Shown here piece by piece: positions 36,117 through 46,078 of a DNA stretch of 64,000 nt (position 1 is the first letter of the stretch; every line of letters begins with the position of its first letter). The translations under genes and the position numbers were made by a program. Where the stretch lies: contig CM034130.1 in NCBI GenBank assembly GCA_019914995.1, forward strand, positions 744,001-808,000. The letters are read 5' to 3'. This DNA comes from Acanthochlamys bracteata (lineage: Eukaryota; Streptophyta; Magnoliopsida; Pandanales; Velloziaceae). The notes under the pieces were generated by a model. The model made no database searches. It had not been told where the DNA came from and worked only from the letters and a program-made list of their open reading frames with translations.

Positions 36117-36330
36117 ATTTTCTCCTTATGTGAAGTGCACTGTTACTCAGCTTTACTTGCCTGACCACAGGATTGTTAACAGGCTATAGAATGGCAAGTG
36201 GTCACAGATCCACGCACCAAGGAATCATGTGGGTTTGCTGTAATATGGAAACCGTAGTAAGTGGCAGACAACTGCGTAAAGTACTTGAATCAATCTGTGC
36301 TCGAAGGACGCTTTAATCACAGTAGAAAAG
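36117..36330 (+). pseudogene. Fragment of a Tra2/SR45a-like RRM splicing factor gene
   Basis: A plus-strand block reads WQVVTDPRTKESCGFAV (36192-36242). After a frame change it continues with DNCVKYLNQSVLEGRF (36267-36314), and in a third frame ITVEK (36316-36330). In order these match the RNP1 region to the end of the RRM of plant Tra2/SR45a-like proteins (DPRTRESRGFAFVTM, CIKYLNQSVLEGRYITVEK, from memory). An acceptor-like TTTTGCAG|GATTTTCTCC at 36118 and a donor right after the ITVEK codons (AAAAG|GTAGCA) suggest one exon of an unspliced gene copy. At least two frame changes and stops inside show it is not functional. No RS domain or other exon was found nearby. Confidence 0.6.
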
Positions 36331-38569
36331 GTAGCAGCTCTTTTCTTGAAGAAATGAGTATGAGTGCTGAAATAATGTGAAGTATTTCTACTAATATCTC
36401 TTTTTCCTCTTTAGAATGTTTGTATGAAAGTTTTTGGCATCAGCTTTGGTCCGTGTATCCCCGTTGAATGATCAATCTATCTCAACAGTATGAACCCTCT
36501 TCTTCTCCGCCTGAGCACTGAATCTACACCTGAAAGTCACAAATTCAAATCCATTGTGATGGATTGCATGAACTGCATTCCGTTTCTCTTCATCATGGTT
36601 AGTTGATCTGCTGCATGCAAATGCTTTTAATATATGCTGTGGGATAGTTGACGTGGTTTAGGTTAATAAATAGTTTCCTGTAAGACAAGGCACTAGCCCG
36701 TTCTATTTCTAGCATGAACTCAAGAAACTATGGCGTCTTTTAAGCGACATCAAACAAACTGCTGTTTAGGAATCGTAACTACAAATATAGTATCCATGTA
36801 TTCTGAACTACTGGAAGGGCCTAGTGTTTTTGGCTTGATGACATTAGTGGGTGAGAATCGAAACTGTCTGATGATTCTAGTGCCAATTATCTTTAGATTG
36901 CTATCACCATCACCACCAGCAAATGATCACAATAGTCAAAGTTTTGTTCAACGTTTTTGCTTTCCATTGATGCTTGTTGATTATGAATGTCAATTCCATC
37001 CCACTGCCAATGGAGCAGAGCCACCAGTCACCCACCTCTCATTTCTATATATATAGATCATGTCATGCACCAAAAGCTTAATTAGAGCCTGGCTATGAAG
37101 TGAACCAACTTTTGAGAGGCCAAAATCTAATAGCAACCAGATACCTCCTTCATATTATTGACCGACAATTTCTTTATCTTTGAGTATTACCCAACTTGGT
37201 TACCAATTCCTCGCACGTCCTCTGATATGATTAGTTATTATTTGGCAGATAATAAATTATCTTCTCTTTCTGGGTCCCAATACTTGTGGTGTTGTAGGTT
37301 CAGGATTAACCTGCTTGGTCCAGTACCTAAAGCATATTTTAGTTGCCGCAATTTTTCTTTGTCGAAGATATCTTTGAAATTTCAGAAACATGCATTTCTC
37401 GAGTCACTATCCTCTCTAAATTAAGAGTGCGTTTGAAATTACATTCCAAACACTACTTTTTAACTTTTCTTTATTTCACCTTTTTTAATATATATTATAT
37501 AAATATTTAAAAAATTTATTTAAAAATTAGATAGTGTAAAAAAATTTTACATAATAAAATCTTTTTATTATATATTTTTATTAATTTTTTTAAAATAAAA
37601 AAATTAGAATTCATTTTTAAAAAAAATAAAAATATCTTTCATTTTAAAAAAATTTTATTTTATAATCAATCCCAGAAAATGAGAATTCTTTTATTAGAGT
37701 TCACATTCTTATTGGTATCTGGAATTGTAATAATTATGAAATATAATAACACCAAGTGTGAGTTTAAGAAAATTCACAAGTGTCTATGGATGCGGTTTCT
37801 TTTTAGCATTCCTCATGAAGGTCTCCAATGACTCTTTTTATTCTGAATTCTAGTTATGTTTCTTATGTTCTTACTCTTTCAGGTTGAGAACGTGGAAGGT
37901 CCCGTCCCACAGTAACTTGCCTGCCCAAATTCAAGACCCTCTTCTAGGGAACAACGCAACAGATCTCACGCACCATATGCAAGGGGCGGTCAAAGGAGGC
38001 TCGAGGAAGTTTCTCACCTACAGCCAATGGCTACATGAGATGAGACTAGTCGCAGATCGATAACTGCGAACCCTTCCTCTAATGGGCTCAGTAAGACCAA
38101 GGACTGAACGTACGGGATCGAATACATCACCAGTAAAATGTGAGACCATGAAATGAAACTGACTGAAAAGTTCAAACAAATCGCATAATGTTTTATATAC
38201 ACAAACCGTAAATTCGAAGATTGCTGGAGAGATGAAATTCCTATTCAACACAACTGTACAGAAATTTAACCAACTCAATCTCAAACCAAAACCAAAACGT
38301 ATCCAACTATAAATAATTTCAATTTTTTCCCTTACCATCCTATGCATAAAACACCTCATCCCTAGACGATTTGTATTCTCCTACCCCTTTCCCATTTTAT
38401 GCTACAACAAAGAATATCATTTGAACAAAAATAAATAGGGCAATGATCCTATGAGAATAACTAGACCTCTGCAAGCACTACTTACAAGAATAATCATGTT
38501 GTAGTTGTCTGTTGTAATTGTTCCTTATCCAAAGAATAAACCTAAAACCTCTTCCCGAACTCCTTGAGA
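36331..38569. other. Unassigned sequence between the RRM relic and the RHB1A-like gene
   Basis: 36331-37430 has ordinary composition and a few open frames (such as 36730-37056) that I do not recognise. 37430-37680 is an AT-rich MITE-like repeat. 37883-38063 is an open, exon-like segment after a strong acceptor (TTACTCTTTCAG). 38100-38569 probably includes the 3'UTR of the RHB1A-like gene on the minus strand. Confidence 0.4.
37430..37680 (+). repeat. AT-rich MITE-like repeat, copy 1 of a second family
   Basis: It opens GTGCGTTTGAAATTACATTC and closes TTTTATTTTATAATCAATCC. Between are TATTTAAAAAATTTATTTAA and ATTATATATTTTTATTA. The same blocks in the same order occur at 61648-61890, in the same orientation. 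Short GGTGTTTGG-like openings of this kind also begin several other AT-rich patches in the window (for example near 28143 and 51106). Confidence 0.5.
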
Positions 38570-40577
38570 CTACACACCCTGGTCAAACATCACTATCTGC
38601 AATGAATCAACAAACGCGATCAATAAAGCTCATGCTTGTTTCTTGATAATCATCAGGTATAGCTAGCATGGGACAAGTGTCATACTTGTATAAAGTATGA
38701 AATGGAATTGGAAGAGGATATCCAAAAGATGCTTAAGGTTTATATGTCTTGTATGTGAAATGACAGAAAGATCAAGAGTAAGAATCAATGTGAAACCTGA
38801 TCACACATGGGACAAGTGTCACTTCTCTCCATCCATTCAAGTATACACGATAGATGAAAGTGATGCTCGCATTTAGTCATCATGCTGGGATTTTCCATGT
38901 CATATTCTGCAGAAAAAACATGCAAGAGCATCTCAGATGAAATGATATATTCCTTTGTGAAATTCTTGAGACTACGTACATAAGTAACACATGCAGGAGA
39001 AAGCAGGGTTTCCCCTCCCTACTTCTGCAATCTACACCAAAAGAAGATTACTTAACCATAACCTTGTCATGTACTTGCAAGAATAAATTCCAGAACACAA
39101 ATAATAGACAGGCCAAATATGAATCAATCATCACACAAAGTAACAAAGTAGCATTGCAACATGGTTTAAAATAATAGCTACGTATACACCTTTATTCGAA
39201 TTCCTAATCTGAAATTAGAACAAAAAACCTGGCCGCTACTCCGGATTCAGGAATTCCTAACTAGATGCAGGGATTGACAAAGCCTCTTAAGAGTCTTGAG
39301 ATGTACGACATAGATCAACCATAGGCATTCAAGAAAAAAAGACAAATAAAAGGAATCAAACCTAAGCTGGGAGGAAAAAGTACCTTCAAGACAGATTGGA
39401 CAACAATCTTCCTCCTCTGTTGCTGAATCTTCAAGTTCATTCAACTTTGTGATTTCCTGTCCCTTTTTGGTGTCATCCTCATAAGTGATATCCTTCAACT
39501 CGGACCCATTTCCAAACCCGTCAACAACTATCGCATTTTCCACACTTTGGGCATCCAACTGCAGCAATTGCCCACTCTTGTTGGGAAAATTCTCACAGTT
39601 TGTAGAAGTTCTCCTTCGGCCTATTGAATCAATGTCATAAGGAAGAGGAGTAGGGGGAGCTCTGTAGGTGTCTGGAGTTGATGTATCCAAGTTTGTATCA
39701 ACGAGGACTCCAACTGAGACCGCAGAAGGTGTACCATGTGCACTTGGATATACATTCTCTTCATCTAAGTCTTGTGGGCACTGCAAATTAACAAGAATTT
39801 CAGGAAGCAGATCCTCAATCGAGAACAATCATTTGTAAATGAAACACAGAATGAAAGAAAGCAGGGAACTTGGAACATGGACCAGCCAAACAACATGCAC
39901 CTAAATACCGAAGAAGTGTAAAATTTTGAAGAGATTCTCGTTGCCTAACACAAATACATTACTCTATGGGTGCATGACAAGGTTATAAGTTCTTTCAACA
40001 CATATACACCGGAACTATTTTCCAGACACCAAAAAAAAGGTAAATATCAAAATCAACTACAAGTTAGCTCAAGTAATATGCTCATATTAATTCATTGATT
40101 TAGCGCTTTTCACATTGAATTATTGACAATCTACATTGTAGAACAAAGTAAGCCTCTTCTATTCATGCTTTCACCAACACCAGACAGATTCTTTTAAGAG
40201 AAAAAATGTTGGATAATAATGGAACTAGCACGAGGAAATATGAGTACCCTATGAATTATGCATTAAGAGACCAATATTAACAAGCAATGTAACAGGTACT
40301 ATGCCCTTTCAGATGAGACAGCCCCTTGATTCCAGGCAACTGATAGAACTATCACCATGAGGAAGCCTAAATGAATCAAGACAATTCCACTATCTCTTAG
40401 TAATAGAGGCAAGAACAACTTATTCATGAACAAGAGCATGTTTGGCTTCACATACAAAGTCATTGTTTGAGCAACAATAGCAAAAGAAGCAATCCACAAA
40501 GTTGTACATACATAATAGTAGATTGGTGCCCTATCTGTTTCAGGTCTTCTGGATGCACAGCAACAACAATTACCCAT
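38570..40577 (-). CDS. RHB1A: RING-H2 E3 ubiquitin-protein ligase, RHB1A-like
   Basis: Exons 40512-40577, 39384-39780, 38797-38906 and 38570-38596 (minus strand) join in phase to give 199 residues, close to Arabidopsis RHB1A. The N-terminus MGNCCCCASRRPETDRAPIY has Gly2 for myristoylation and a Cys cluster for palmitoylation, so membrane attachment is likely. A conserved region follows (VGVLVDTNLDTSTPDTYRAP, then PTPLPYD), then an acidic linker. The C3H2C3 RING is complete: Cys149, Cys152, Cys167, His169, His172, Cys175, Cys186 and Cys189 (CEHHFHLSCILEWMERSDTC). The 9-codon last exon (IVMFDQGV, stop) is inferred from splice consensus and family length. The substrate is unknown. A 5'UTR intron (41543 to 40633) and an upstream ORF are likely. 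Confidence 0.9.
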
Positions 40578-40632
40578 TGTATCTGATTTGACCTTTAGCA
40601 GTGTCTTCCTCCTGTAGGATGCTGAAGTTTCC

Positions 40633-41543
40633 CTGGTATGAAACATAAAACAGTATTCCCATTAAATATCTAACCAGCCTTGTCTACACATACTTGCTAA
40701 TGAAGTCAGAAATATTTACTAACAAAACCCAAATTCCCAACAATTGTCAACTCATGCCAGAGAGACCCCCTCAGGATTTGTAGCTTCATTAGGGAGACAC
40801 ATAAAAAACCAGAAAACGCAGGAATAAGCTATTTAAAACAGCTTGCACCAAGTCCAAAATAAGGAAGCAACAAGCTCTACATAAGGATCCAAAAATGGGT
40901 TAGAATGATAGGATACTCCAAAGTACTCATACCACATAACAAAGCTGTAACCAAAGAGGCTTAAGTACAGCAAAAGATCCAATAGCAACCATTCCAATAT
41001 CTCCCTAAAAAATTAACATAATTCTTGACAATAAGGATCATCACAGTCATCTCAACAGAATGTCTAATTATGCAGAATACGATTCCTGGAACATCAACAG
41101 AACTATCTGCTAAACTAGCAAAAGTAACTAGACATGACATGGGTATTCTAAGACAAGTGATCCTAAAAATCAATGGCATCTTAATCCCTAACAATGACAC
41201 CAACAAAATTATTATCATTTCCACAATAACTGAAGAGATTAACAATGGACAATCAAGACAGCTGGACACTAAGTACGCATATATCGAAGTTCTCACCCAA
41301 GTGATGCTGTATACAACATGGACAGGATCACTCTAGAATATTGAATTGGATACCGATCAAACCCACTAACCAAGACAGCTCCAACATAGAGCATACTGAC
41401 ATCAATCGCAAAAGCAAAATCACCAGAAACAGATCGAACAACACCATGAAAACCAATAGAAAACCACCAAAAACGTACAGAAAGCTGAACAAGTCCCAGA
41501 TCAACAAATTCAGAAACCGAAATCTAACAATTCGTATAACTAC
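40633..41543 (-). other. Probable 5'UTR intron of the RHB1A-like gene
   Basis: On the minus strand the donor GAGAG|GTAGTT (41543) and the acceptor TCATACCAG|GGAAAC (40633) delimit about 0.9 kb of intron-like DNA. The acceptor lies some 55 bases upstream of the start codon. The preceding leader exon (about 41544-41690) carries TTC/CT microsatellite sequence typical of plant 5'UTRs. Open frames on the plus strand here (41025-41655) are antisense and lack family resemblance. Confidence 0.5.
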
Positions 41544-41570
41544 CTCTCCAGAAAGAGGAATTGTATGGAG

Positions 41571-41639
41571 CTATAAACAAATCCAACTCGCCGGAAGAGT
41601 TGAAGTCGGTGAGCACGGCTGCTTTTCCTCTTCTCCCAT
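41571..41639 (-). promoter_or_regulatory. Upstream ORF in the RHB1A-like leader
   Basis: In the proposed leader exon an ATG at 41639 opens a 22-codon frame (MGEEEKQPCSPTSTL, and so on) ending in TAG at 41571, before the leader intron. If transcription starts upstream of it, the uORF would lower translation of the ligase. Its use depends on the unmapped transcription start. Confidence 0.4.
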
Positions 41640-41699
41640 GTTTGTCTCTAGATAGAGAGAGAAGAAGAAGAAGAAAGAAAGAAAGAAACGAATAAAGAA

Positions 41700-43770
41700 A
41701 AGGTGAGAATCGAGAGTTGTGTTTGGCTTTTATGAGAAGGGATAGACAGACTAGAAAAGAATGGAAGAAGAAGAAGAAGAATTTTGTGTGTTGAGTCAGT
41801 TTGGGAGAGAGAGAGTATGAAGAATTAACTGAGTGGGCTCGGCGGCGATGAGAATAATAAAAGTAAAAAATAATTAATTGTTCCGTGCGCGATATTCTTT
41901 TGATCTCGCTTACTCACAAGTCACCAGCAACGCCCAACAACCATGGCCCACTTTTTGCATTATTAATGGTCATTAATTAAAATCCAATAATTATTTTGTT
42001 ACTAAAACCAAAATTAATTAAGTATCACCATACAATAGCCACTAATTGGTTTGCATAAGTGCATCTTTCAATATCATTATAAATTCATGGACAACATTTT
42101 CAATCGTGCTAATGTAGAGAATCAGTAAATTTTGAAGTTTATGATCAAATTTTTGAAGCTTTCACTAATTCATTTAGCTATCTAATACAAAAAACTCTGT
42201 AAGTAGCGTAACTTTTAAACTTAATGATAGATTTAATTAATCGTCAAATAATAACTCAAAATAAAACTATTTTTTTAATGGCCGTGGGCCAGCTTGCGAA
42301 AGACACGTGTTTATGAATGACAAAGACGTGGCGGTCTGTGAAAAATATCTGCGAGCTAATCAGAGAGATTTTGTCGAACGGTTTGTGGTTCCAATCCGCT
42401 CCGTTTTGTTTTTTGAGTCTAGAGAAAAGGTGAACTCTGCCACGCAGGCAATGGAGTTTTGTTTTATTGAAAACAGAATCATTGAGAAATTAAATTAATT
42501 TGCAAGAAAAAAGAAATTGTTTACTGCAATCTCATGATTCATTGTGAAAAAAGAAAGAGATGAAGTAGTCTTAGCGTTTGCAATATTGTTGAGCTGTGAT
42601 AAAATTCAACAGTGGAGAGCTGTAGCCAGTAGTTCTACTAATGAAGCTTTTTCTTTTTTTTAATGAGCGCGAGTATGGTCCTGGTGAGGAAGGTAAGCTG
42701 TTGGTAGTTTATCGGCCGCCACCTACTTGTTCTCAATGTGAACGTGTGAAGTCAAAACTGCCAAGTAGTAGCTAAACTTTCAGTAAAAAGCTGAAAATAA
42801 TAAATAAGTAGTATTGTTGTAGGATTGGAATGAGTGTTAACGATTTTTGGAGAAGAAAGCTGGCATTATCTGAAGGAGGTAACGTGATTGAAGAGGAAAG
42901 AATACGTGAGAATGAAGAACAGCTGGTTCAGTGAGATGTTGTCAGTATAGAAGCTTCTTATGATTCTTTTTAAAGATTTTTCAGAATCAAGGTCCCAGAT
43001 TGGCATGATTTTAAAAATGCATGAAGATTTTTGGGTAAAGAAAATTCAACATGATTTATCAAGCGATTCACAGCAAAACGCTGTCCCAACTTTCAATTTA
43101 AAGCAAATTTATAGGGCTTTTAAGTTACTTTACTACATAAGCCCAAAGTAATCAAGATCCAAACTGTTTCTAAGTAGCAGAACAGAAAATCACAAACGTG
43201 ACTGTACAAATATTTGAAAGTGATTTTGAAAAAACAGTTTTAAATAAAATTTTTTTTAAATGAAAATGAAAAATAACTCTACGCTTTATTAAAAAAAATT
43301 AAATTAAAAATTAAAATGAAAAATATACTAAAAGCAATCCTAAAATGTTTAGGATAATCTTCGTTTGCATGTTTCACTTTCAGTTCAGTCTGCAGTCTGA
43401 AATTGAATTTGTTCTCCATTCCATATTCAATAACTCTACGCTTATCTCCGGCGCGGCGGCAAACTTTACGTCTCCGTCGAATTTCACGGACGCAAAAAAA
43501 AGGAAGTGTAAAACCCACTGATTTGGTTTCGATTCCGAATTTTGATTTAAAATCCAACAACAAAACAAACTCCCGCCGTCCCGCGAAATCTCCAACTTTT
43601 CGGTATAACCCAATGACACGTTCCATAGCAACAAAAATCTCTCCTCTTTCCTTTATGATTCACTCATGGAACCGTTTCTGTGTGCGACTCTTTCTCCACT
43701 CTCCATTAATTCTTCAGATACCTGTCAGCATTTTTATTTGTCTTGGATGTCTATGACTGATGCAATAATG
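41700..43770. other. Intergenic region between the RHB1A-like gene and the MATE relic
   Basis: It begins with the GAA/CT-rich promoter of the RHB1A-like gene (41650-41820). An AT-rich stretch lies at 43200-43345. A block at 43380-43760 of ordinary composition contains only unrecognised open frames. No gene is supported. Confidence 0.45.
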
Positions 43771-43773
43771 CTG

Positions 43774-44822
43774 GGGTAGCTATTGGAGGTGGATGGCAAG
43801 CTTTTGGTACCATACATTAATTTGGGAAGCTATTATGTTTTCGGACTTCCTCTGGGGTTTGTCATAGGCTATCTGCTTGGCTATGGTGTACTAGATTAGT
43901 TTAATGAATATACCAACACTCTGGAGGCTCTGTGCAATGTAACGTAACTTGTCTTCTGTGGATTTTCACTGCATCATTTGAGTAAAATATGAAATTAGTT
44001 CTGTAGAGGAAGTATGTTATGCTAGGTTTGTTGTCTGAAGAAGATAAAGCTTCCGCATGATGGTGGAAATTTTGGTCAATATTTCCTGTGTCATGCAAAG
44101 TACTGTGCATAAGGATTGACTGTTCGCTGTTATAGTATCAATATTTTCTGCATGCCTTTTGTTGACAGCTCTCATGCTTTACTTTAGTGATGATGGTAGA
44201 TTTTTCTGGAATAATGGTTTATTCTTTCTATCAGGGAATCTGGGCCGGTATGATACGTGGGACTCTTTTGAACGCTAATTTTGGTTTATGTATCTGGAGA
44301 ACTGACTGGAAAAACGAGGTAAGATATTTCTGTTTAAGCTATACTTTTTATGGCATGTCATATGTTCCTTCTGTTTAAATAACTGAGTAATTTTGCTGCT
44401 TACTGTGACAGTACAAAGATGCCTGTCTTGGTTATCCTACATAAGATCAAATTATTTAAGATTCAATACTTCTTTGAGGCTAACAGAAATTTGATTTTTT
44501 CTTGCAAACACTCTACACTCAAAAGCCTTTGCTCGTATGGCAAACTAATTTCTTGGATAGTAAACATTTTGGAAGTTTATATTGTTGCTTTAAATTTAAT
44601 TTGTTTTAAAGGAAAATTTTACATTTTTGTACATGAGACGTAGCATATATACCAGGATACTGGGAGAGATGATTTATGTATGACATTTGCTTTACAGTAA
44701 CGCATATCTACCTGCAATGCAATTTTCTATTTGATGATTTTTACATGTATCTTTAACTGCAGGCAGCATTATCTTCAGCGAGGATGAGCTTATGGGGCGG
44801 ACAAAAAGCAGAAGGACATTGA
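43774..44822 (+). pseudogene. 3' remnant of a MATE (DTX) transporter gene
   Basis: Three pieces match exons 5, 6 and 7 of the intact MATE gene that follows, in order and with introns between. About 43774-43895: VAIGGGWQAFG, then after a one-base insertion YINLGSYYVFGLPLGFVIGY. 44235-44318: GIWAGMIRGTLLNANFGLCI, one codon shorter than the intact exon. 44763-44822: ends SLWGGQKAEGH with its own stop. Acceptors and donors around the last two pieces are intact, so this is a duplicated genomic segment and not a retrocopy. Exons 1-4 are absent upstream. The remnant probably records an ancestral tandem pair of MATE genes. Identity to the intact copy is moderate, so the duplication is not recent. Confidence 0.85.
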
Positions 44823-45642
44823 AGATTGAGGTGCTGGTACTTGTTTTACCATATTTTTTATGGAGCAACATTCGAATCTTGTTATACATCTGAAGAAAAT
44901 TGTTAATGTTGATCCACTTAGTTCTGTAACTTCGTCACATGCCGCACGCACAAGAGTTCTCAACTTGTGCAAGCACTTCTCGAGGCCACGGTACAGGAAG
45001 ATATTTCCGTAGTTCAGCTGTTGTAAAAGCAATTTTCTTCTACTTTTTCTTTTGCAATGGCGTGAACAATTTTGTATTCATCGCTACGTTAATACGGGCA
45101 CGGGTAACTTGTAGTATGCATGGATTTTCCTCTCTCTGCAAACCATGTAATGTATTCTGTGATAATCTTCGTCAATGGTTCTACGAATGCGTTTTGAACG
45201 ACGGACATTCGGTTTCTCTGTTAGATCGGTTAAAACTAACAAATCTATTCAATCCAAAATTTATTTATGATTTTTTATTAATTATTGACAAATTAAAATT
45301 TCTTCTCTATTGATCAAGAGGAATTAGAAGTTAATTTTAAAAAACCGAGATTGCCATTATTTTACATTTAGAAAATTTATATGTATATAATAATTGTATA
45401 ATGTACACTACACCTCATGGCTTCCAAAATTATTTAAAAAAAATAAAGAACCGTAGAAGGCTTCTTGAAAAAGAAAACCTGAAAAAATATTGAATAATTT
45501 GGAAAAAAAACTATGCCAAACACCTTTTATAAATCTTCCGGACCATTTTAGGCGTCGTTTAGAATTGTTTATGAAAGTATGTTGTTAATAAAAATAAATT
45601 TTTGATGAGATTTGTTTAGAAAATAAATTTATTTTTTAAGTT

Positions 45643-45679
<37 letters not shown>

Positions 45680-45985
45680 ATTCTGTAATGTATAATTTGT
45701 GAATATTTCATATATTTTTTAAAAAATTATAAATATTATAAAAATGTGATGAAATAGCAAATATAAGCAATACCAGACAGTCCATAAACTATTAAATACC
45801 CAATTTACGTTACTGGTGTGTCCCAAATGGGCAAGTCAATATAAGAGCATATGTTGAAGAATACCATGCAAATTATTTTGAAATTTTGCAAACACAGTAG
45901 CCCGGTCTCCGCTCTCCACCATCCGCTAAAAATAACCAAGGAAGAGTTTCAGAAGAAGAAAAAAGAGCAAACAATACCAAAAACA
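44823..45985. other. Spacer between the MATE relic and the intact MATE gene
   Basis: The first 400 bases are of ordinary composition with no recognised exon. From 45330 the DNA is AT-rich, contains a TA microsatellite at about 45648-45676 and a MITE-like opening near 45550. The last 150 bases are the probable promoter and leader of the MATE gene. No gene is supported. Confidence 0.5.
45648..45676. repeat. TA dinucleotide microsatellite
   Basis: About 14 uninterrupted TA units, inside an AT-rich stretch. Such runs vary in length between individuals and can mis-assemble. Confidence 0.9.
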
Positions 45986-46078
45986 ATGGATTCCATCGAT
46001 AACCTTACGAGAAGAAGATGGGAGCAGACGCCATGGTCGACGGCCGTGATTTTTCATCGGAAGAAGAACAAGCGCTAA
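45986..46078 (+). promoter_or_regulatory. Overlapping upstream ORF at the MATE start
   Basis: An ATG at 45986 opens a 30-codon frame (MDSIDNLTRRRWEQTPWSTA, and so on) that ends at 46078, 60 bases inside the MATE coding sequence and in a different frame. Its start lies 32 bases upstream of the MATE ATG in the likely leader. An overlapping uORF of this kind normally reduces translation of the main frame and would require leaky scanning. The context around the upstream ATG (AAAACAATGG) is strong. Confidence 0.5.

Noticed and set aside
41025-41655. Plus-strand open frames upstream of the RHB1A-like start
   Set aside because: They lie antisense to the proposed leader and its intron and are rich in simple residues (Asn, Thr, Ile); no similarity to known proteins.
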